The notes: a model not told the origin generated them from the letters alone. Positions 9,446-22,667 are shown, counted from the first letter of the stretch. The stretch: 64,000 nt of DNA from Gambelia wislizenii (GCA_030847615.1 JAUMIR010000003.1:76704001-76768000), one strand, 5' to 3'. Numbers and translations are program-made.

Positions 9446-12380
9446 TCACTCCCATGGGGAAACTATAGGATGCATTTAAAGCTACTATTAGAGGCATCTT
9501 TTTACAAAAAGGAGCTGAAAATGCTAAAGCTAAGAGAGACAAAAACCTGGCACGTCTTCAAAAATTAAAGGAAAGGAAAAAGAGGATGAACTGAGAGAAA
9601 AACCCCAAAACAAACTGTTAATCAAAGAAATAGAATTATTTAAAAGATCGATAAATGCTAGGATGGACAAAGAAATAGAGGAAAAATTGAAAAAGATAAA
9701 ACAAAGATTGTTTGAGCAGGCCAATAAGACGGGTAGATGGTTGTCCTATAGACTGAAAAAGGAGAAATTAAATCAGAAGAGAAGATCCTAACGCTCCAAG
9801 AAGACATAAAGGAAGAATTCATTAATTATTATTCTTCATTATACAAGGAACAGATACAAGAGGATTGGGAAGATATGATGAATAACTATATAAAGGAGAA
9901 TAAATTCACATTATTCTCAGACACTCACAGGTTGAATTTATCTAAACCCTTTGGTATAGAGGAACTGATTAAAGTGATTCAGAGTTTAAAAAGTGGCAAA
10001 GCGCCAGGACCAGACGGGTTTACAAACACATTTTATAAAATTTTCGAAAAAGAAATAGCAAAACCATTACTAGAAGTGATTAATGTGATACATCTAGAGG
10101 GTATGCCTGACAGGTGGAAAACAGCAAACACCACAATGATATGGAAGGAAGGTAAAGAAAAAACGGATGTCAAGAATTATCATCTAATCTCTCTCCTTAA
10201 TGTCGATTACAAGATCTACGCAACTATGTTAGCAAATAGAATAAAAGTAGTACTAAGAGAGATAATAAATGAGGATCAAAGCGGTTTCCTCCCAGGAAGA
10301 TCATTATCAAAAAACATTAGAAATATAATAGATATATTGGAATTTCTGGAAAAAAAATAATGAGGGAAAGACGGCGATAATTTTTGCGGACACCGAGAAG
10401 GCATTCAACAATGTGAACTGGCGCTGCTTAATTAAAACGGTAGAGGAATTGGGATTCGGTCAATTTGTGACAACTAATGTCAGGAAAATATATATGGAAC
10501 AAAAAGCCTCGATTATCATAAATGGAGAAAAGTCTCGAGAAATTTTAATTCAAAAAGGAACTAGATAAGGATGTCCTATGTCCCCGTTGTTATTCATAAC
10601 GGTATTGGAAATTGTAATGAACAAAATCAAGGGGGGGGGAAGGATACAAGGATTGAAAATCAAGAATCAAGAGTACAAGGTTAGAGCATTTGCAGATGAT
10701 TTGGCTATAGTACTAGAAGACCCTATAGAAAATATTAACTATTTAATGGAAACTATTGCTGAATTTGGAAAATATGCGGGCTTTAAGATTAATAAGGAAA
10801 AAACCATAATCCTTACAAAGAATATATCTAAAAATGAACAAGATCTATTAAGAGTAAGAGCAGAATGTAAATTGGAAAAGAAAGCGAGGTATTTGGGTAT
10901 CTGGTTATCAAGTAGAAATCTGGATTTATATAAAAACAATTATGAAAAAACTTGGGAGATAATAAAGGGAAACTTCGGGGTTTGGTCTAAACTGAACCTC
11001 TCTATAATAGGGAAGATAGCCGCCATCAAAATGTCCGTCCTCCCGAAAGTAATGTTTCTACTTCAAAATCTGCCAATTATAACGAATGACAAACCATTTA
11101 AAAGCTGGAAAAAGGATCTAAGTGACTTCATATGGAACAGCCGGAAGGCTAGGATAAAATGGGAAACTTTAATTGAGAATTCAGAAAGGGGAGGACTGGA
11201 CCTTCCAGATTTTCCAAATTACTATAAAGCCTAGAGTCTGCTATGGATAGGAGAGTGGTTTAATTGGAAGACCAAAAAACATTAACACTAGAAGGAGCAG
11301 GATTGAGGTTGGGCTGGCACACCTATTTAGGATATGATAAAGCAACAGTTCATAAAGACTTCAACAATCACATCATAAGAAAAGTACTACTATTGACCTG
11401 GAAGAAAACTCAGAAACAATACCTTGGCAAAATACCAAAAAGGATTTCTCCAGTTGAAGCTTTTATCGGAAGGTGGGGACAACTAGGCAAGCCAGATAGA
11501 TGGATCACATATAAAGAACTGTGTAAAAAGAACAGTGATAGAAAGTTGGGAATAAAAACAAAGGAAGAGTTGGAACGTGAAGGATGTTTTTTTAACTGGT
11601 TTTCGTATCAACAAATATATAGTAGATTCAACAAAGACAAAGAAGACTTAGGATTTTTTGAGGAGGAAACAGAGTTGGAAAAGATAATATGGGATAAAAA
11701 GGAAAAGAAAATTGCGAGATTATACAAAATACTTAAATCCAGACAACTTGAGGTGGAAGCAGTGAGAGATACTATGATCAAATGGGCAAGAGACACTGGA
11801 GAAGTGATCGAAATGGAAGAATGGGAAGGTGCCTGGAGGAAGATGAAAAAGTTCACGGCTTGTCAAAACCTAAGAGAATTACTTTAAAATAAGCAACAGG
11901 TGGTACCTAACCCCACTGAGAATAAATAAAATGTTCGGATCTAAAGACAAGAATTGCTGGAAATGCCAAAAAGTAACAGGTACACTAAAACACATGTGGT
12001 GGACCTGCCCGTTAATACATAAATTTTGGATGAAGATACATAAGATCGTCCAAAAAATATTCAACACACAGTTTGAACTGAATCCGAAACTATATTTATT
12101 AAATATTACGTCGATACTGACAAACGAAATAGAAAAGAAATATTGGAGAGTATTACTATATCTTTGTACCGCGGCACGTATAATCGTAGCAGCAAAATGG
12201 AAGACTCAGGAAGAGCCGCGGATAGAAGAATGGATTGATAAGATACAAGAAATGAGAGACAACAATAGACTAACACGTACACTAAATCAAAAACTAACAC
12301 AAAAACCAGAAATAGAATGGCTACCAGTAATCAATTATTGCAGAAAAAGGTGGAATACCGCAGTGGATATTGAAATTTAA
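9446..12380 (+). pseudogene. L1 ORF2 remnant (reverse transcriptase and C-terminal region)
   Basis: Recognisable reverse transcriptase blocks in order: SGKAPGPDGF near 10000; the PISLLN-type block as HLISLLNVDYKIYA near 10180; DQSGFLPGRS near 10275; FADTEKAFNNVNW near 10380 with the first catalytic Asp; GCPMSPLLF near 10575, preceded by an in-frame stop where Gln is expected; and the catalytic box as AFADDLAIV near 10690 (FADD). The C-terminal part encodes a zinc-knuckle-like CWKCQK..LKHMWWTC near 11955. The endonuclease is missing. The product would nick and reverse-transcribe target DNA, but no intact frame remains. Confidence 0.88.
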
Positions 12381-12815
12381 GAAGAAACTGAGGTAGAAAA
12401 AAAGTGAGGTATTAACAAATGAGTTGATAAACTACAGAAAGAATAAGAAGAGAGGCAGGGAAGAAAAGAAAGGAGAAGAGATAATGAGTTAACAAACAAA
12501 CAAAAAAAGGGGATGAGAAGAGCTAAACATAATCAAATGATGAGAAAATTAAAGTAGAAGGAAGAGATATAAGGAGTAAAAAGGAAGACATTAAAAAAGG
12601 AGGTTGGGAAAGATAAATCCTTTGAGTTATTTTTACGTAGGAAGTCAGTTTTATTTTAATATTTCAATTGCTTTACTTTAAAGGTACATAATTTAAATGA
12701 ATGTAAGGATAAGGGGTGGGAAAGTAGGGCTGAAAATTTGTTTCGTATTTATGTTTTCTGTATTTTAATCTGTGATGTTTAAGCAATAAATATATATTAA
12801 CAAAAAAAATTACAA
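9446..12815 (+). mobile_element. L1 LINE, 5'-truncated, decayed ORF2
   Basis: The element starts inside ORF2 just after the endonuclease (DAFKATIRGIFLQKGAENAK encoded at 9446) and runs through reverse transcriptase and the C-terminal zinc knuckle to a 3' UTR ending in an A-rich tail near 12800. It lies antisense to BTRC. Stops and frameshifts interrupt it at about 9592, 10358, 10566, 11232 and 11885. No clear target duplication was found, so the left boundary is approximate. Confidence 0.9.
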
Positions 12816-13642
12816 AGAAAGGTCTAGTGTTATATGCAAACCTGGACCCAAACTTGTTGTTCCTGCCTAAGCCAACATCAAAACCTGCTTTCAAATTCTG
12901 GCTTGCAAATGTACTTTAAACCTGTCCTGAAACTAGGCTGAGTTTCAAAGACCAAGCCAGTCTAGTCCCTAGAACATGGTAATTTCTAATAATGAGTCAT
13001 CTCCAAATAATATCTGAGTGCCGAAAAAGTCTAAGCTCCTATGAGTGATGGATGTCTCAATCCATTCCAGTCACAAAGCCCAACAACACCTATCTTTGGT
13101 GGCCACAACTTCAATTTGTGGTCTTGCATCCAGGTATAAGCAATGCCAATATATCAAACAAGCACAGAATGCAAGTAACGTGAACAAAAATATTAAGGAA
13201 CATAATTTTGTTAATGCAGTTCTTTAATAACTGGGAGTCAGAAATCCTTGCAGATCTACTGCAAATCATCCAAAGATTTTCTGGTAGAGTTCTAACTACT
13301 TTTCAATCCTCTGCCTTAGAGCAGAGTGAGCAAAAGTTTAATCGAGATCTAATGGTAGATCACTGGATAATTTGAAACAAGTAAAATTTTCCAGTGTTTA
13401 ACAATGAAAACAATAATAATAACTTTCTCCCTCTCTTGTCTTCCAAGTAGTCTCTGATATTTCTGTTCGGATGGTTCATCATCATCTTAAGCTCAGTCCA
13501 ACCAAGTCTGACCTTCTGATCTTTCTTTGCAAACATTTCTCTCCAAATTTAACCTCTATCTATTGACTATTACCATCAACCATATAGTTATACAGATCTG
13601 AAAATGTTAATTACCAAAATTATGTTGCTTCTAATAATAAAG
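12816..13642. other. Intronic sequence, no feature recognised
   Basis: AT-rich, apparently unique sequence between the L1 tail and a Tigger-like MITE. Confidence 0.5.
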
Positions 13643-13644
13643 TA

Positions 13645-13875
13645 CAGTTGTCCCTTCATATTCGCTGGGGTTTGGTTCCAGGACCCCCCATGGATACGAA
13701 AATCCGTGAATACTCAAGTCCCATTATATGCAATGGCATAGTAAAATGGTATCCCTTATATAAGATGGCAAAATTAAGGTTTGCTTTTTGGATTATTATT
13801 TTTTTAAAGAATATTTTCAAGTTGTGAATACTTAAATCCATGGATAACAAATCCATGAATACGGAGGGACAACTG
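13645..13875. mobile_element. Tigger/pogo-like MITE, copy 1
   Basis: Bounded by CAGTTGTCCCTTC and the inverse GGAGGGACAACTG, with TA on each side, the target duplication expected of the Tc1/mariner-pogo superfamily. The interior (tttggttccaggacc..gatacgaaaatccgtgaata) resembles MER2-type Tigger derivatives. 231 bp with no coding capacity. Confidence 0.85.
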
Positions 13876-13877
13876 TA

Positions 13878-14500
13878 TTGCAAAAATGTGGTCTTTCCTC
13901 TCTTTTCTCTGATATACATCCAGGTCATGTCTACCTGATTGAAAAGCTCCTCATCTCTGCTTTTCCACAGTCAATGTGATCTATTTACATCTGTCTAGTA
14001 CTGTGCTGACACAATTTTTTTTTAACCTCTTTTGTTGTTTGATACCATATCCTTATACATCTACACTGGTTTCAAGTCTACTCTCAGATCTCATATAACC
14101 TTTTGTCTTTTCTTTCAAAATCACCCATGGTCCCTGCCTCTCCTTGTATCTTCAGTAGTACACCCCAAAACTTTCTTGCCTGATCCCTTCACTCATCTAG
14201 CTATACTATCATTAGCTGTCTGAATGTTTCTTACTCCTCCAAGAACTTAGTCCTTATTCCTTATCTCTGGGATTTTATCCTACATTCCTTCCATAACAAA
14301 GCCCCTCTTACTACTAATCCCTTCTTCAAATTCATTTTTTTTTTTTTTGGTGAAGTTTTTAGGAATAAGCCTCTCATTGTGACATTCCACTGAATTGTCA
14401 CAGAACATATTTTTCACATTTAACTTCTATCTGACCCCCTTCTAAGTTCACAATTTATCCTTCTATTCCATATATAAGCTAATGATAACACTTAATACAT
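13878..14500. other. Intronic sequence, pyrimidine-rich
   Basis: Contains a T-run near 14336 and otherwise no recognised repeat or gene. Confidence 0.45.
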
Positions 14501-14504
14501 CAGG

Positions 14505-14584
14505 ATGAAGTGACTTGTAGTCCACAAAAGCTTATGACACCTACACATTTTTTAGTCTTTAAGATGCTATACATTCTTGGTTGC
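14505..14584 (+). mobile_element. Interspersed repeat fragment, family unassigned
   Basis: The block atgaagtgacttgtagtcca..aaaagcttatgac..tttagtctttaagatgcta belongs to a repeat family common in reptile genomes (gatgaagt..ccacgaaagcttatg). A related piece occurs at 54872-54965. Confidence 0.45.
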
Positions 14585-14670
14585 CAATAACATATCTTAT
14601 AATAATTACATATCTTTTCCCATTTAACTCTGATATCCCTTCCCTTCTTTTATTGTTTCCCTTGTGTGCG

Positions 14671-15488
14671 TAGAATCATAGAATTGTAGAGGTGGAAGAG
14701 ACCACAAGGACCATCCAGTCCAACCCCCTGCCATGCAGGAATCACGATCAAAGCACCCCTGACAGATGGCAATCCAGCCTCTGTTTAAAGACCTCCAAGG
14801 AAGGAGACCCCACCACGCTCTGAGGGAGTGTGTTCCACTGCCAAACAGCTCTTACTGTCAAAAAGTTCCTCCTAATGTTGAGGTGGAATCTCTGTTCCTG
14901 GAGCTTGCATCCATTCGTCCGTGTTCTAGTCTCTGGAGCAGCAGAAAACAAGCTTGCTCCATCCTCAATGTGACACCCCTTCAAATACTTAAACAGGGCT
15001 ATCATATCACCCCTTAACTGTCTTTTTTCCAGGCTAAACATACCCAGCTCCCTAAGTCTTTGCTCGTAAGGCATAGTTTCCAGACCTTTCACCATTTTAG
15101 TCACCCTCCTCTGGACACGCTCCAATTTGTCAATAGCCTTTTTGAATTGTGGTGCCCACAACTGGACACAGTATTCTAGGTGAGGCCCTGAGCAAAGCAG
15201 AATAGAGTGGCACTATTACTTCCCTTGATCTAGACACTATACTTCTATTGATGCAGCCCAAAATCGCATTGGCCTTTTTAGCTGCCGCATCACACTGTCG
15301 ACTCATGTTCAACTTGTGGGCGACTAGGACTCCTAGATCCCTTTCGCACGTAGTCTCGTTCAGCCAGGTCTCCCCCATCCTGTATCTATCAATTTTGTTT
15401 TTCCACCCTAAGTGCAATACCTTACATTTCTCCGTATTGACTTTCATTTTGTTAGCTTTGGCCCAGTAGAGTAGAGGTCTATCCACTC
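14671..15488 (-). mobile_element. CR1 LINE, 3' end
   Basis: The minus strand encodes the C-terminal CR1 reverse transcriptase region in two ORFs (MKVNTEKCKVLHLG, RDLGVLVAHKLNMSRQCD, then IDKLERVQRRVTKMVKG and LRELGMFSLEKRQLRGD). The 3' end at 14671 carries the CR1 hallmark repeated octamer (attctatgattcta on the minus strand) instead of poly(A). It is 5' truncated at about 15488 and frameshifted near 15130. Confidence 0.92.
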
Positions 15489-15490
15489 TG

Positions 15491-15700
15491 TAAAGCAGGG
15501 GTGGAAATCATGTGGGCTGCATGTGGCTTCTGCAGAGGGGGTCTGCTGCAGCCCTTTAGGCCTGAAGAGACTCCCCAATGGCCCCAGTAATGTGCAGCTT
15601 TAGAAGATTGCTGAGGATCCCTACCCCAAAATTGCCCCCTTAGAGACCTCAAAGGCAATGAGGAGTGATGTGACATCACTTCCAGTTGCCCAAAATGGCA
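15491..15700. mobile_element. hAT-like non-autonomous remnant
   Basis: It begins caggggtggaaatcatgtgg and contains gatgtgacatcacttccagttgcc, a block with a similar inverted counterpart at about 50823-50855. Boundaries are uncertain. Confidence 0.4.
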
Positions 15701-16917
15701 GCTGTTAAAGAGTCAAAGATGGGATAGTGCAGTCTTACAGGCTCTGGCACATCCACCACTGCTGTCAGCCACCATGTACATAGGTAATGCAGCAGCTGTA
15801 GAGAATCCCAAAACTATGTGTTGTCAGTCACCAATATATTACAGATTCTACACTGCAAGCACCTTTTTCTCAGCAACGGATGTAGTTTTTCTTATTTTGG
15901 CGTTTTAACATTCAAAGTAACATAACTTGCCTGAGTTACCTGTCATTATCTGCTCTACAGGAATCGTACATTAGTACACCTGTTCTCTGTTTATGGCACA
16001 CAATAGTCTGGATTATGAGGATAGATTCGCAAGGTGCAGAGAAGTCCTGTCTTGTGACATATGCAAACTAGGTAATTGCTCAGTAGTATCAAGTTTGATG
16101 AACTCACTTACAATGTTTCTCACGTATTGTGTGTAACAAGATTTATATTAACCTTCAGTGTGTTGTTTTCTCTTTTCTTTTAAAGAAAGCAACATTTATT
16201 GTGTCTAAAGAACTATATATGGATAGAAAATGTCATTCCTGTTCTTGCTTTCTATCCAGAGAAAGCAGAGGCTTTAAATTGCTACTGGTGTCTGAAAGAA
16301 GCTTATTTACCCACTCAAACAAAAAGCCACCAGTGTTTCAATAGAAACACAACACAAGTAAATCAGAGGAGTGACCCAACAGGACACCTTCATTTACTGC
16401 CCCTGCACTAAGAAAGCTCAATAGACCCTGTTCAAATGACTGATCAAGCTGCTTGCTTCAAATACTCAGTACTGCATTGACACCTCCACAAATAAGGGGC
16501 ACATTCTTTATCACTCGGCAACTATTTGACAAAATCTCCTCCTTGCACTCCCATCAGCTACAGATTTTTTAAAAGTCAAAACAAATAACATAAATTGTTT
16601 CCAGCCAAGGAAGAAAGGTACCACAGAGTATACACTGAGACAAGCAGCTCCAAGAAAACAAACAGCTGACCAAGCTTAGAAGCCATGTTCTTAGAAAACA
16701 AAGGAGGGGGCAACTCCATTTGTGGATTATAGAATGCAAGTAGGAACACTCTTTTGACTGAATACAGATTTGTGCATCTGTGCAAACGTGTGTGTGTATA
16801 TCTATTTATCTATCTTTTTCCTGGTACATAGAAAACTGAAAGTTGGAGGGAAATGTTGGACAGAAGTCTTTTTTCTAGACAGAAGTACTTTTCAGCATAC
16901 AGGAATTTATTATTTAT
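15701..16917. other. Intronic sequence, no feature recognised
   Basis: No repeat or coding motif recognised. Short ORFs near 16129-16411 lack support. Confidence 0.45.
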
Positions 16918-17582
16918 TTGTTTGTTTAAAGTATTTCTGTATCACCTCCCAGCACACAAGGGCTTCCGAGACAATGAACAAACAAAAACCAATAAAACAA
17001 AGATAAAACAATTTAAAAACACATTAAAAAACTCTTTTAAAAATCCTAAAAACAGTCTAAAAACAATCATAGAATCCAGTTTTTAAAAAATTAAAGCAGC
17101 AATTTCAAACACTGAATGAATGCCATGCGGAACAGCATTGTTTGGCTGCCTGCCAGAAGCTCAAAAGAGATAAGGCCACCCTAACTTCTTTCAATAGGGA
17201 GTTTCACAGTTGATGCACTACTACAAAGAAAGCCCTGTTGCATGTATCCACCAACTTAACTCCATGAGGTGTTGGGACACACAACAGAGCCTCCTCTGAA
17301 GAACACAAATTTCTGACAGCCTCATCTGGAAGGAAGTGGTTTTTCAGATATTATGGCCCCATGTCATTTAGGGCTTTGTAGTTCAACACCAGCACCTTGA
17401 ACTGAGCTTGGAAGCAAACTGGAAGCCAGTGCAGTTCTGGCAAGACCGGTATTATATGTTCTTTGAAATGCACATCTGACATCTGTCTGGCTGCTGCATT
17501 TTGCACAAGCTACAGCTTCTGAACACTTTTGAAGGGCAGTCCCATATGAAGCACTGGAAAGCACTTGGAGAGTGCCTAGCAT
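16918..17582 (-). mobile_element. L2-like LINE 3' end
   Basis: On the plus strand it starts with a tttg-rich tail and continues with the inverse of an L2-type 3' region: gggagtttcacagttgatgc, then catttagggctttgtagttc, caccttgaactgagc, aagccagtgcagttctgg and gctgcattttgcacaagct. Only a degenerate C-terminal coding region is present. Confidence 0.65.
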
Positions 17583-17692
17583 GCTATAAAAGCAGTGTAG
17601 ATATATAGGTGTTATTGCTTAACATTTTGTAAGCCGCTCTGAGAGCCTTAATGGCTGAAGAGCAAGGTATAAATAGCTAAATAAATAAATAC
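17583..17692 (+). mobile_element. MIR-like SINE, 3' tail only
   Basis: The tail ttgtaagccgctctgagagc..tggctgaagagcaaggtataaata matches the 3' end of the SINE copies at 1671 and 41976. The head and core are absent. Confidence 0.6.
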
Positions 17693-19254
17693 CTAAGAAT
17701 ACAGTTTCTGAAACTTATCTAATTATAATCAAAGAGATTACAAAGACTCATAGATTATACATGTGGACCCAGGGCTACATTTCACTCACTTCTAACTAAA
17801 ACTGTGCCATCATTAGTCAATCATAATCATCACCGGAACATTACAATTTCATAAGCAAAAGAAAAGAAAAGAGGTTCCTGCTCAGGAAGCTTACAATCTA
17901 AAATCTGACAGTGCAGGACACAATAAAGTGAGAGGGAAAAGGAAAACTTGTTGAATGGTTAAGCACTGACAGAGAATTTATACAGTATGAAAATCCAAAA
18001 ACAGTTTTCAGTCTGAGATAGCAAAGAATAAAAATCTGGTCAATTCAGCTACAGTCTCTTGCTTCCATTTCAGCTTTTGGTAAATTCAGCTGCAGTTTCT
18101 TCCTGAGTTTTTCCAATTAAACATCCCACCAGGAATAGCCTATCCCAATTATTTTCTCTCGCTGTGCATTCTTTAAGGAGCCAAGATCTACAGATTTAAT
18201 AACATAGTAATATTCCATTTAAGTAAAAGAGGAGGGGACTGAAATGAAGGTGTTTTGCTTACATTTAGGTTGCCTTTAATTCTGTTGCAGACCTTCAGAT
18301 TCTGGCCGTTGTCTAGTAATATATGTTCTTGAAGGGATTGATTCAGTAGTAACTGTAGAACTAAATTCTACTGTAGCTGTTTTTACAGCCAGTCAGTGAA
18401 TTACCAGTGAATCACCTGGGTTGAAATCCACAGCTAAGCTCTTGTCTTACCAGATGGCCTTCAACAAGTTACAGCCTCTTCTTTCCAGAAATGAAAAAAG
18501 GAAAATGATGATAAACAATTTACTGCATAAGATGTTGCAGGGAAGAATAGAACAAGATTTTTTAAAAATATATTTATACCTAAAGAAAATACACATATAT
18601 AATATTTGTTTCAACATACCATTACAGGCTTATATGTACATCTTTGTCCAGACCAATGTTTTTAAATTAGGCACAATGTGTTTCCCAGAGCTATTCCACT
18701 TGGTATAGAACATAAAAGATACACTTTTTAAAGGGGCCTGAGCTGTCCCCTCTGGATCTTAGATAGCAATAAACAGCTTAAGAAAATTTATTCCACAATG
18801 CTCCCATATTAGCTGCCAGAATTCTGCTACCAAATAAATAAGCTGAGCCAAATACTGTATTTTCTTTTGGAAATATGGAGACCTCACAAATAAAGTATAG
18901 CCTCTTTAATAAGAAGGTGGGAAATTGTCTGTGATTTACAGTATGATATAACTAGACTCAGTGTCCCATGGAACAAAGCACCAGAATTTGTAAAAGTTAC
19001 TTTTTGTATTATAAATCCCAGAATTCCCCAGCCAGTATGGCTACTTTTCAAGATCTGGAAAGCACATTCCTATTTTTACATTAGAGTGGCTGGCTATGTA
19101 ATGTCATGTTCAGGCCTTATGGGACTCAAGGGAGCAAGATAGGCCAGATGTTGCAGCACCTTGGAGAGCTCAAAGACACTGCTTTAACAATATCTGGGAT
19201 TAGACAGAAGGCTTTTATGCTGCAGTCTTGAAGCTCCCTCTCAGATTCTGTGTG
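17693..19254. other. Intronic sequence, no feature recognised
   Basis: AT-rich sequence. No coding motif or recognised repeat. Confidence 0.45.
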
Positions 19255-19478
19255 TGTGTCGCGCACATGCACGCGCGCATGCCTTCAAGTCACTGGTTGA
19301 CTTATAGCGACCCCATGAATTTCATAGGGTTTTCTTAGGCAAGGAATACTCAGAGGTGGTTTGCCAGTTCCTCCGTCTAAAATATAGCTACAGCACTTGG
19401 TATTCATCAGTGGTCTCCCATGCAATTACTAACCAGAGCTGACCCTGCTTAGCTTCCACAATCCCTTTAGGGTATTCA
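19255..19478 (-). mobile_element. 5S rRNA-derived SINE
   Basis: The minus strand carries the 5S-like head (ggaagctaagcagggtcagc and a gagaccactga box) and a Bov-B-type tail (cccatgaatttcatagggtt read on plus; tgacttgaaggc read on minus). A GTGTG/GCGC-rich microsatellite at 19247-19278 forms its 3' tail. The copies at 61478 and 62870 are the same family in plus orientation. Confidence 0.8.
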
Positions 19479-20334
19479 GACTCTACCTCTTATGGGACAG
19501 GCCTCTGTACATTTCTGTCTCTCCAAGAGACCGTGCCTTGCAAATTGCTGGCAGGGATGCACTGGTTAAAAAAACTGTGTATCATGGCACTTTTGGAGAA
19601 ACAGGTGTCAAGAACTAAATCCATGGGTCTCAGTTAAAGTGTCTTGGGTTTGGGCATGTCTAGCACCTCATGCTTGAGGGTGTCTGATTCTGCAGTGGGG
19701 ACTGGGATTGGGCTCAACAACACCTCCATTGGCACTCTTCAGTCTCTGTATGAGGGTTACTTCTGAATTCCTGGATCATGACAGTGACAAGCTACATGAG
19801 TACGGGCTTAAAATGAAATGCATGTCAGTGGGAAATTTATACACAATGTATCAAACCATGGTTTGCCTCTTTCAAGTAACCTTTCAAGCATCTAAGCATA
19901 CAAAAGAAGATAATGTTTTAAAGCTGCTTGTCTGATTTCATTCTCCATCATTTCAGCATTCAAGTTCAAGTTCAAGCATTCAAGTTCATAAATTCATTTC
20001 CCTCTCCTTGGGAAGTGGAGCAATGGCTATAACTGAGGTGGAGCAATGGCTATAATTCAGGTTTTGTCATTACAGACGTTGTAACAAACCATAATAGCTC
20101 AAACCATGGTTTGCAAAGCCGCTTAAAGTATGGTTTCTAAGGCTATTATGCTGGTCAGTGCACATCTGTCAATTAAGACATTAAAAAAAACCCACTATGC
20201 TTCCATTTGAAGGAACAGGGTTATTTCAAGATCAAAATTTCAAGTGGCCATCCCTATCAAAGTCCTCTGCTCTGGGGAGAAGTGCTGAAGCTTTAAAATT
20301 ATTTGGAAATTTGTTCTCAAAGCTAGTATCTAGA
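19479..20334. other. Intronic sequence with short duplications
   Basis: Contains two direct copies of gtggagcaatggctataa (20013 and 20038) and repeats of attcaagttca (19959-19990). The block aaaccatggtttg occurs twice (19854 and 20101). These suggest decayed MITE sequence; no gene is seen. Confidence 0.45.
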
Positions 20335-20545
20335 TTATCACACTATACTGTTATAGTGCTATTATTCCACTGTAACTGATTTGGACTCCTGTGGAATCCT
20401 GGGATTTGCAGTTTAGGGAAGGGCATTTAACATTCTCACCTAGAGAGCTCTTAGGCCTCACTAAACTACAAACCTCAGAATTCCACAGGAGGCAGCCGTA
20501 GCAGTTAAAGTGGAATAATAGCACTATAACAATGTAGTGTGATAA
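20335..20545. mobile_element. Palindromic MITE
   Basis: The ends are inverted copies: ttatcacactatactgttat..gtgctattattccac on the left and gtggaataatagcac..ataacaatgtagtgtgataa on the right. The interior also pairs (tcctgtggaatcctgggatt and the later aattccacagga). 211 bp, non-coding. Confidence 0.7.
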
Positions 20546-21994
20546 TGTAGTTAGTCTCTCTGGTCATGAACATTCTCCACTCTAGCACAGCAACACTCAC
20601 TGTAAAAGCCTACTGTTGGGGTAGAGCATAATACTATTAACCTGGGCAAACTCATGCTGCACCCAACATAAGTAGCTGGAATTACAAAGACTGAGCTTGC
20701 TTGGCTTTTAAATAAAATGGTCATTTATCAGTATTTATAGCATGAGTCTATACTTCTAAAAAGAAATTCCAGCCTTTTCCATCTATTTGTAATATAAATG
20801 TTTTCAAGATGGCATGGATAGTTTTATCAGTGCACTTTATAGTATACTCAATACTACCAAAAGGGGAAACACTACTTCCAATATAAGTGATTATTGTGTA
20901 ACACAGTTTTGCACCAAACGTTTTTCAATTAATAAAGGCTTAGCCAAGGCTAAGAAATAAATACTAATTAATTCTATATTGGAAGATGCACTATGAGGAA
21001 CAATAATAGGAACATATCTAAAATTATCCTAAGTTCAGCCTATTATTCTTTCACTCTGTTCTAGAACTGAAAGATCACATAAGAGGCTTAAAGGGGGATG
21101 TTTACCTTAATTTAAAATTAACTACAAAAGAAGCAAGAAGCATAATGACTTGCTGTTGTTCAGGTGCTGAGAGTAGGAATTCACTTACAGATCTGTGCTA
21201 GCCTAACTTAAGATGAACCCTTAACTATAATCATTTAACTTGGAAATTCTGCTACTACATTAAAACAGTATTATAAGTTGAACAACCCCCTCAAACCGTG
21301 CTGAATATTCCCCCATTTAAATGTCTGTCTGGGCTAAAAATGGGAAGGGGACCCAAAATATATACCAAGAAATCCTGTCATTAGAATATTCACTCTTTCC
21401 CAAACTTGTTTATTGCTATTGTTTCCTGAGTTTCCTCTTCCTAGTTATTGCTCCTTTCTTCTTCCTGGATTAGTCACAGGACTGACCTCACCTACCAGGG
21501 ATTGTGAGAAGGATTATATCACATGTAGCTTTTAAAAAAATTAAATTTCTAAAATTAATTTTTGCTATTACAACATCAATTACTGCAAACAAAATTAACT
21601 GAGACAGCAAAACAGAGTGGGCATACAAAATAAATAAGTAAGGAGCATTTTTATAAGCATTTCTGAAAAATAACCGAAAGAGCAGAGGAATTTTCAATAT
21701 TATTGAGGATGTTCTTCAAAAGCAATGAATAGTTTCAGCTCCACCATATTTACCCCCATAGTTTGAATCAATGAAAAAGTATGTTCAGATCCTAAGGCTA
21801 TAACTATCTCTCTACCTGGGAAAATAATTTCCCAGTGAAATTACATTTAGTACCTGGTGAGGATACATCCGCCATTACCTGTATTATTTCAGTGCTAACT
21901 CTTCCCACCCCTTTTTTAATGGGAAAGTGCATGTTCAGTTTTGAAGTCTGCATTAAATATTGTAGTAACATATTAACAAACATTTATTACAGAA
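20546..21994. other. Intronic sequence, no feature recognised
   Basis: AT-rich sequence with no recognised coding segment. Confidence 0.45.
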
Positions 21995-22009
21995 GAAAAG
22001 GTGGCTTAT

Positions 22010-22175
22010 CTGTAACTGTGGTTCTTCCAGTGGTCATCTGTGAACTCACACCTACACAGTGCATCTCTCAGAACCTTCTAGAGTTATGCAATATGCATTT
22101 TGGCAGTAGCCCTTCCTAAGTAGCACACTTCCTGCCTAAACCCTCAGTTCTCTGGACACCAAAGCAGCAGCCAAG
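22010..22175 (+). repeat. DIRS left inverted terminal repeat
   Basis: The block aactcacac..acagtgcatctctcagaacc..ttttggcagtagcccttcc is the inverse of the block at 28215-28410 (on the minus strand gactcacac..gcagtgcatctctcagaatc..ttttggcggtagtccctcc). The two arms differ by small indels and roughly one base in five. Confidence 0.75.
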
Positions 22176-22227
22176 GATCTAAGGAGAAGACAGGATATAA
22201 AAAGGGGACTATGGACAGGGTTGCATA

Positions 22228-22666
22228 AGTTCACAGATAATAATAAATAATAATAATAAAAAAAATTATTTATACCCCACCACTCTGCTAAAAACAATCG
22301 GGGCAGCTTCCAACAATTAAAACATTGTAATAACAACTAAAAACACCACCCACCCCCATAAAAAGACATTAAACAATGTAAAATTAAAACCATCTAACTA
22401 AAATCACATTAAAAACAAATATATACAAGATTAAAAAGGGCCAGGAGACACTGCTCCTGAAGTCGGGATCTAATCAGGAAAGGCTTGCCAAAAGAGATCC
22501 ATATTTAGTGCTTTTTTAAAGCTACTTAAGCTCATCATCTGACGAATCTCGTTCAGCAGGACATACCATGAATTGGGGGTGATTACCAAAAAGGCCCTCT
22601 GGGAGGTTGCAGACAGCCTAGATTTTTGTGGCTGAAGCAAATTCCTCCCAGAGGACCAGATGACCA
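22228..22666 (-). mobile_element. L2-like LINE 3' end inserted in the DIRS element
   Basis: Starts with an (aat/ata)n tail on plus, then ttataccccaccactctgct..caatcggggcagcttccaac and gaaaggcttgccaaaagagatcc, typical of L2-type LINE 3' ends read in reverse. The DIRS sequence resumes at about 22667. Confidence 0.65.
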
Positions 22667-22667
22667 C

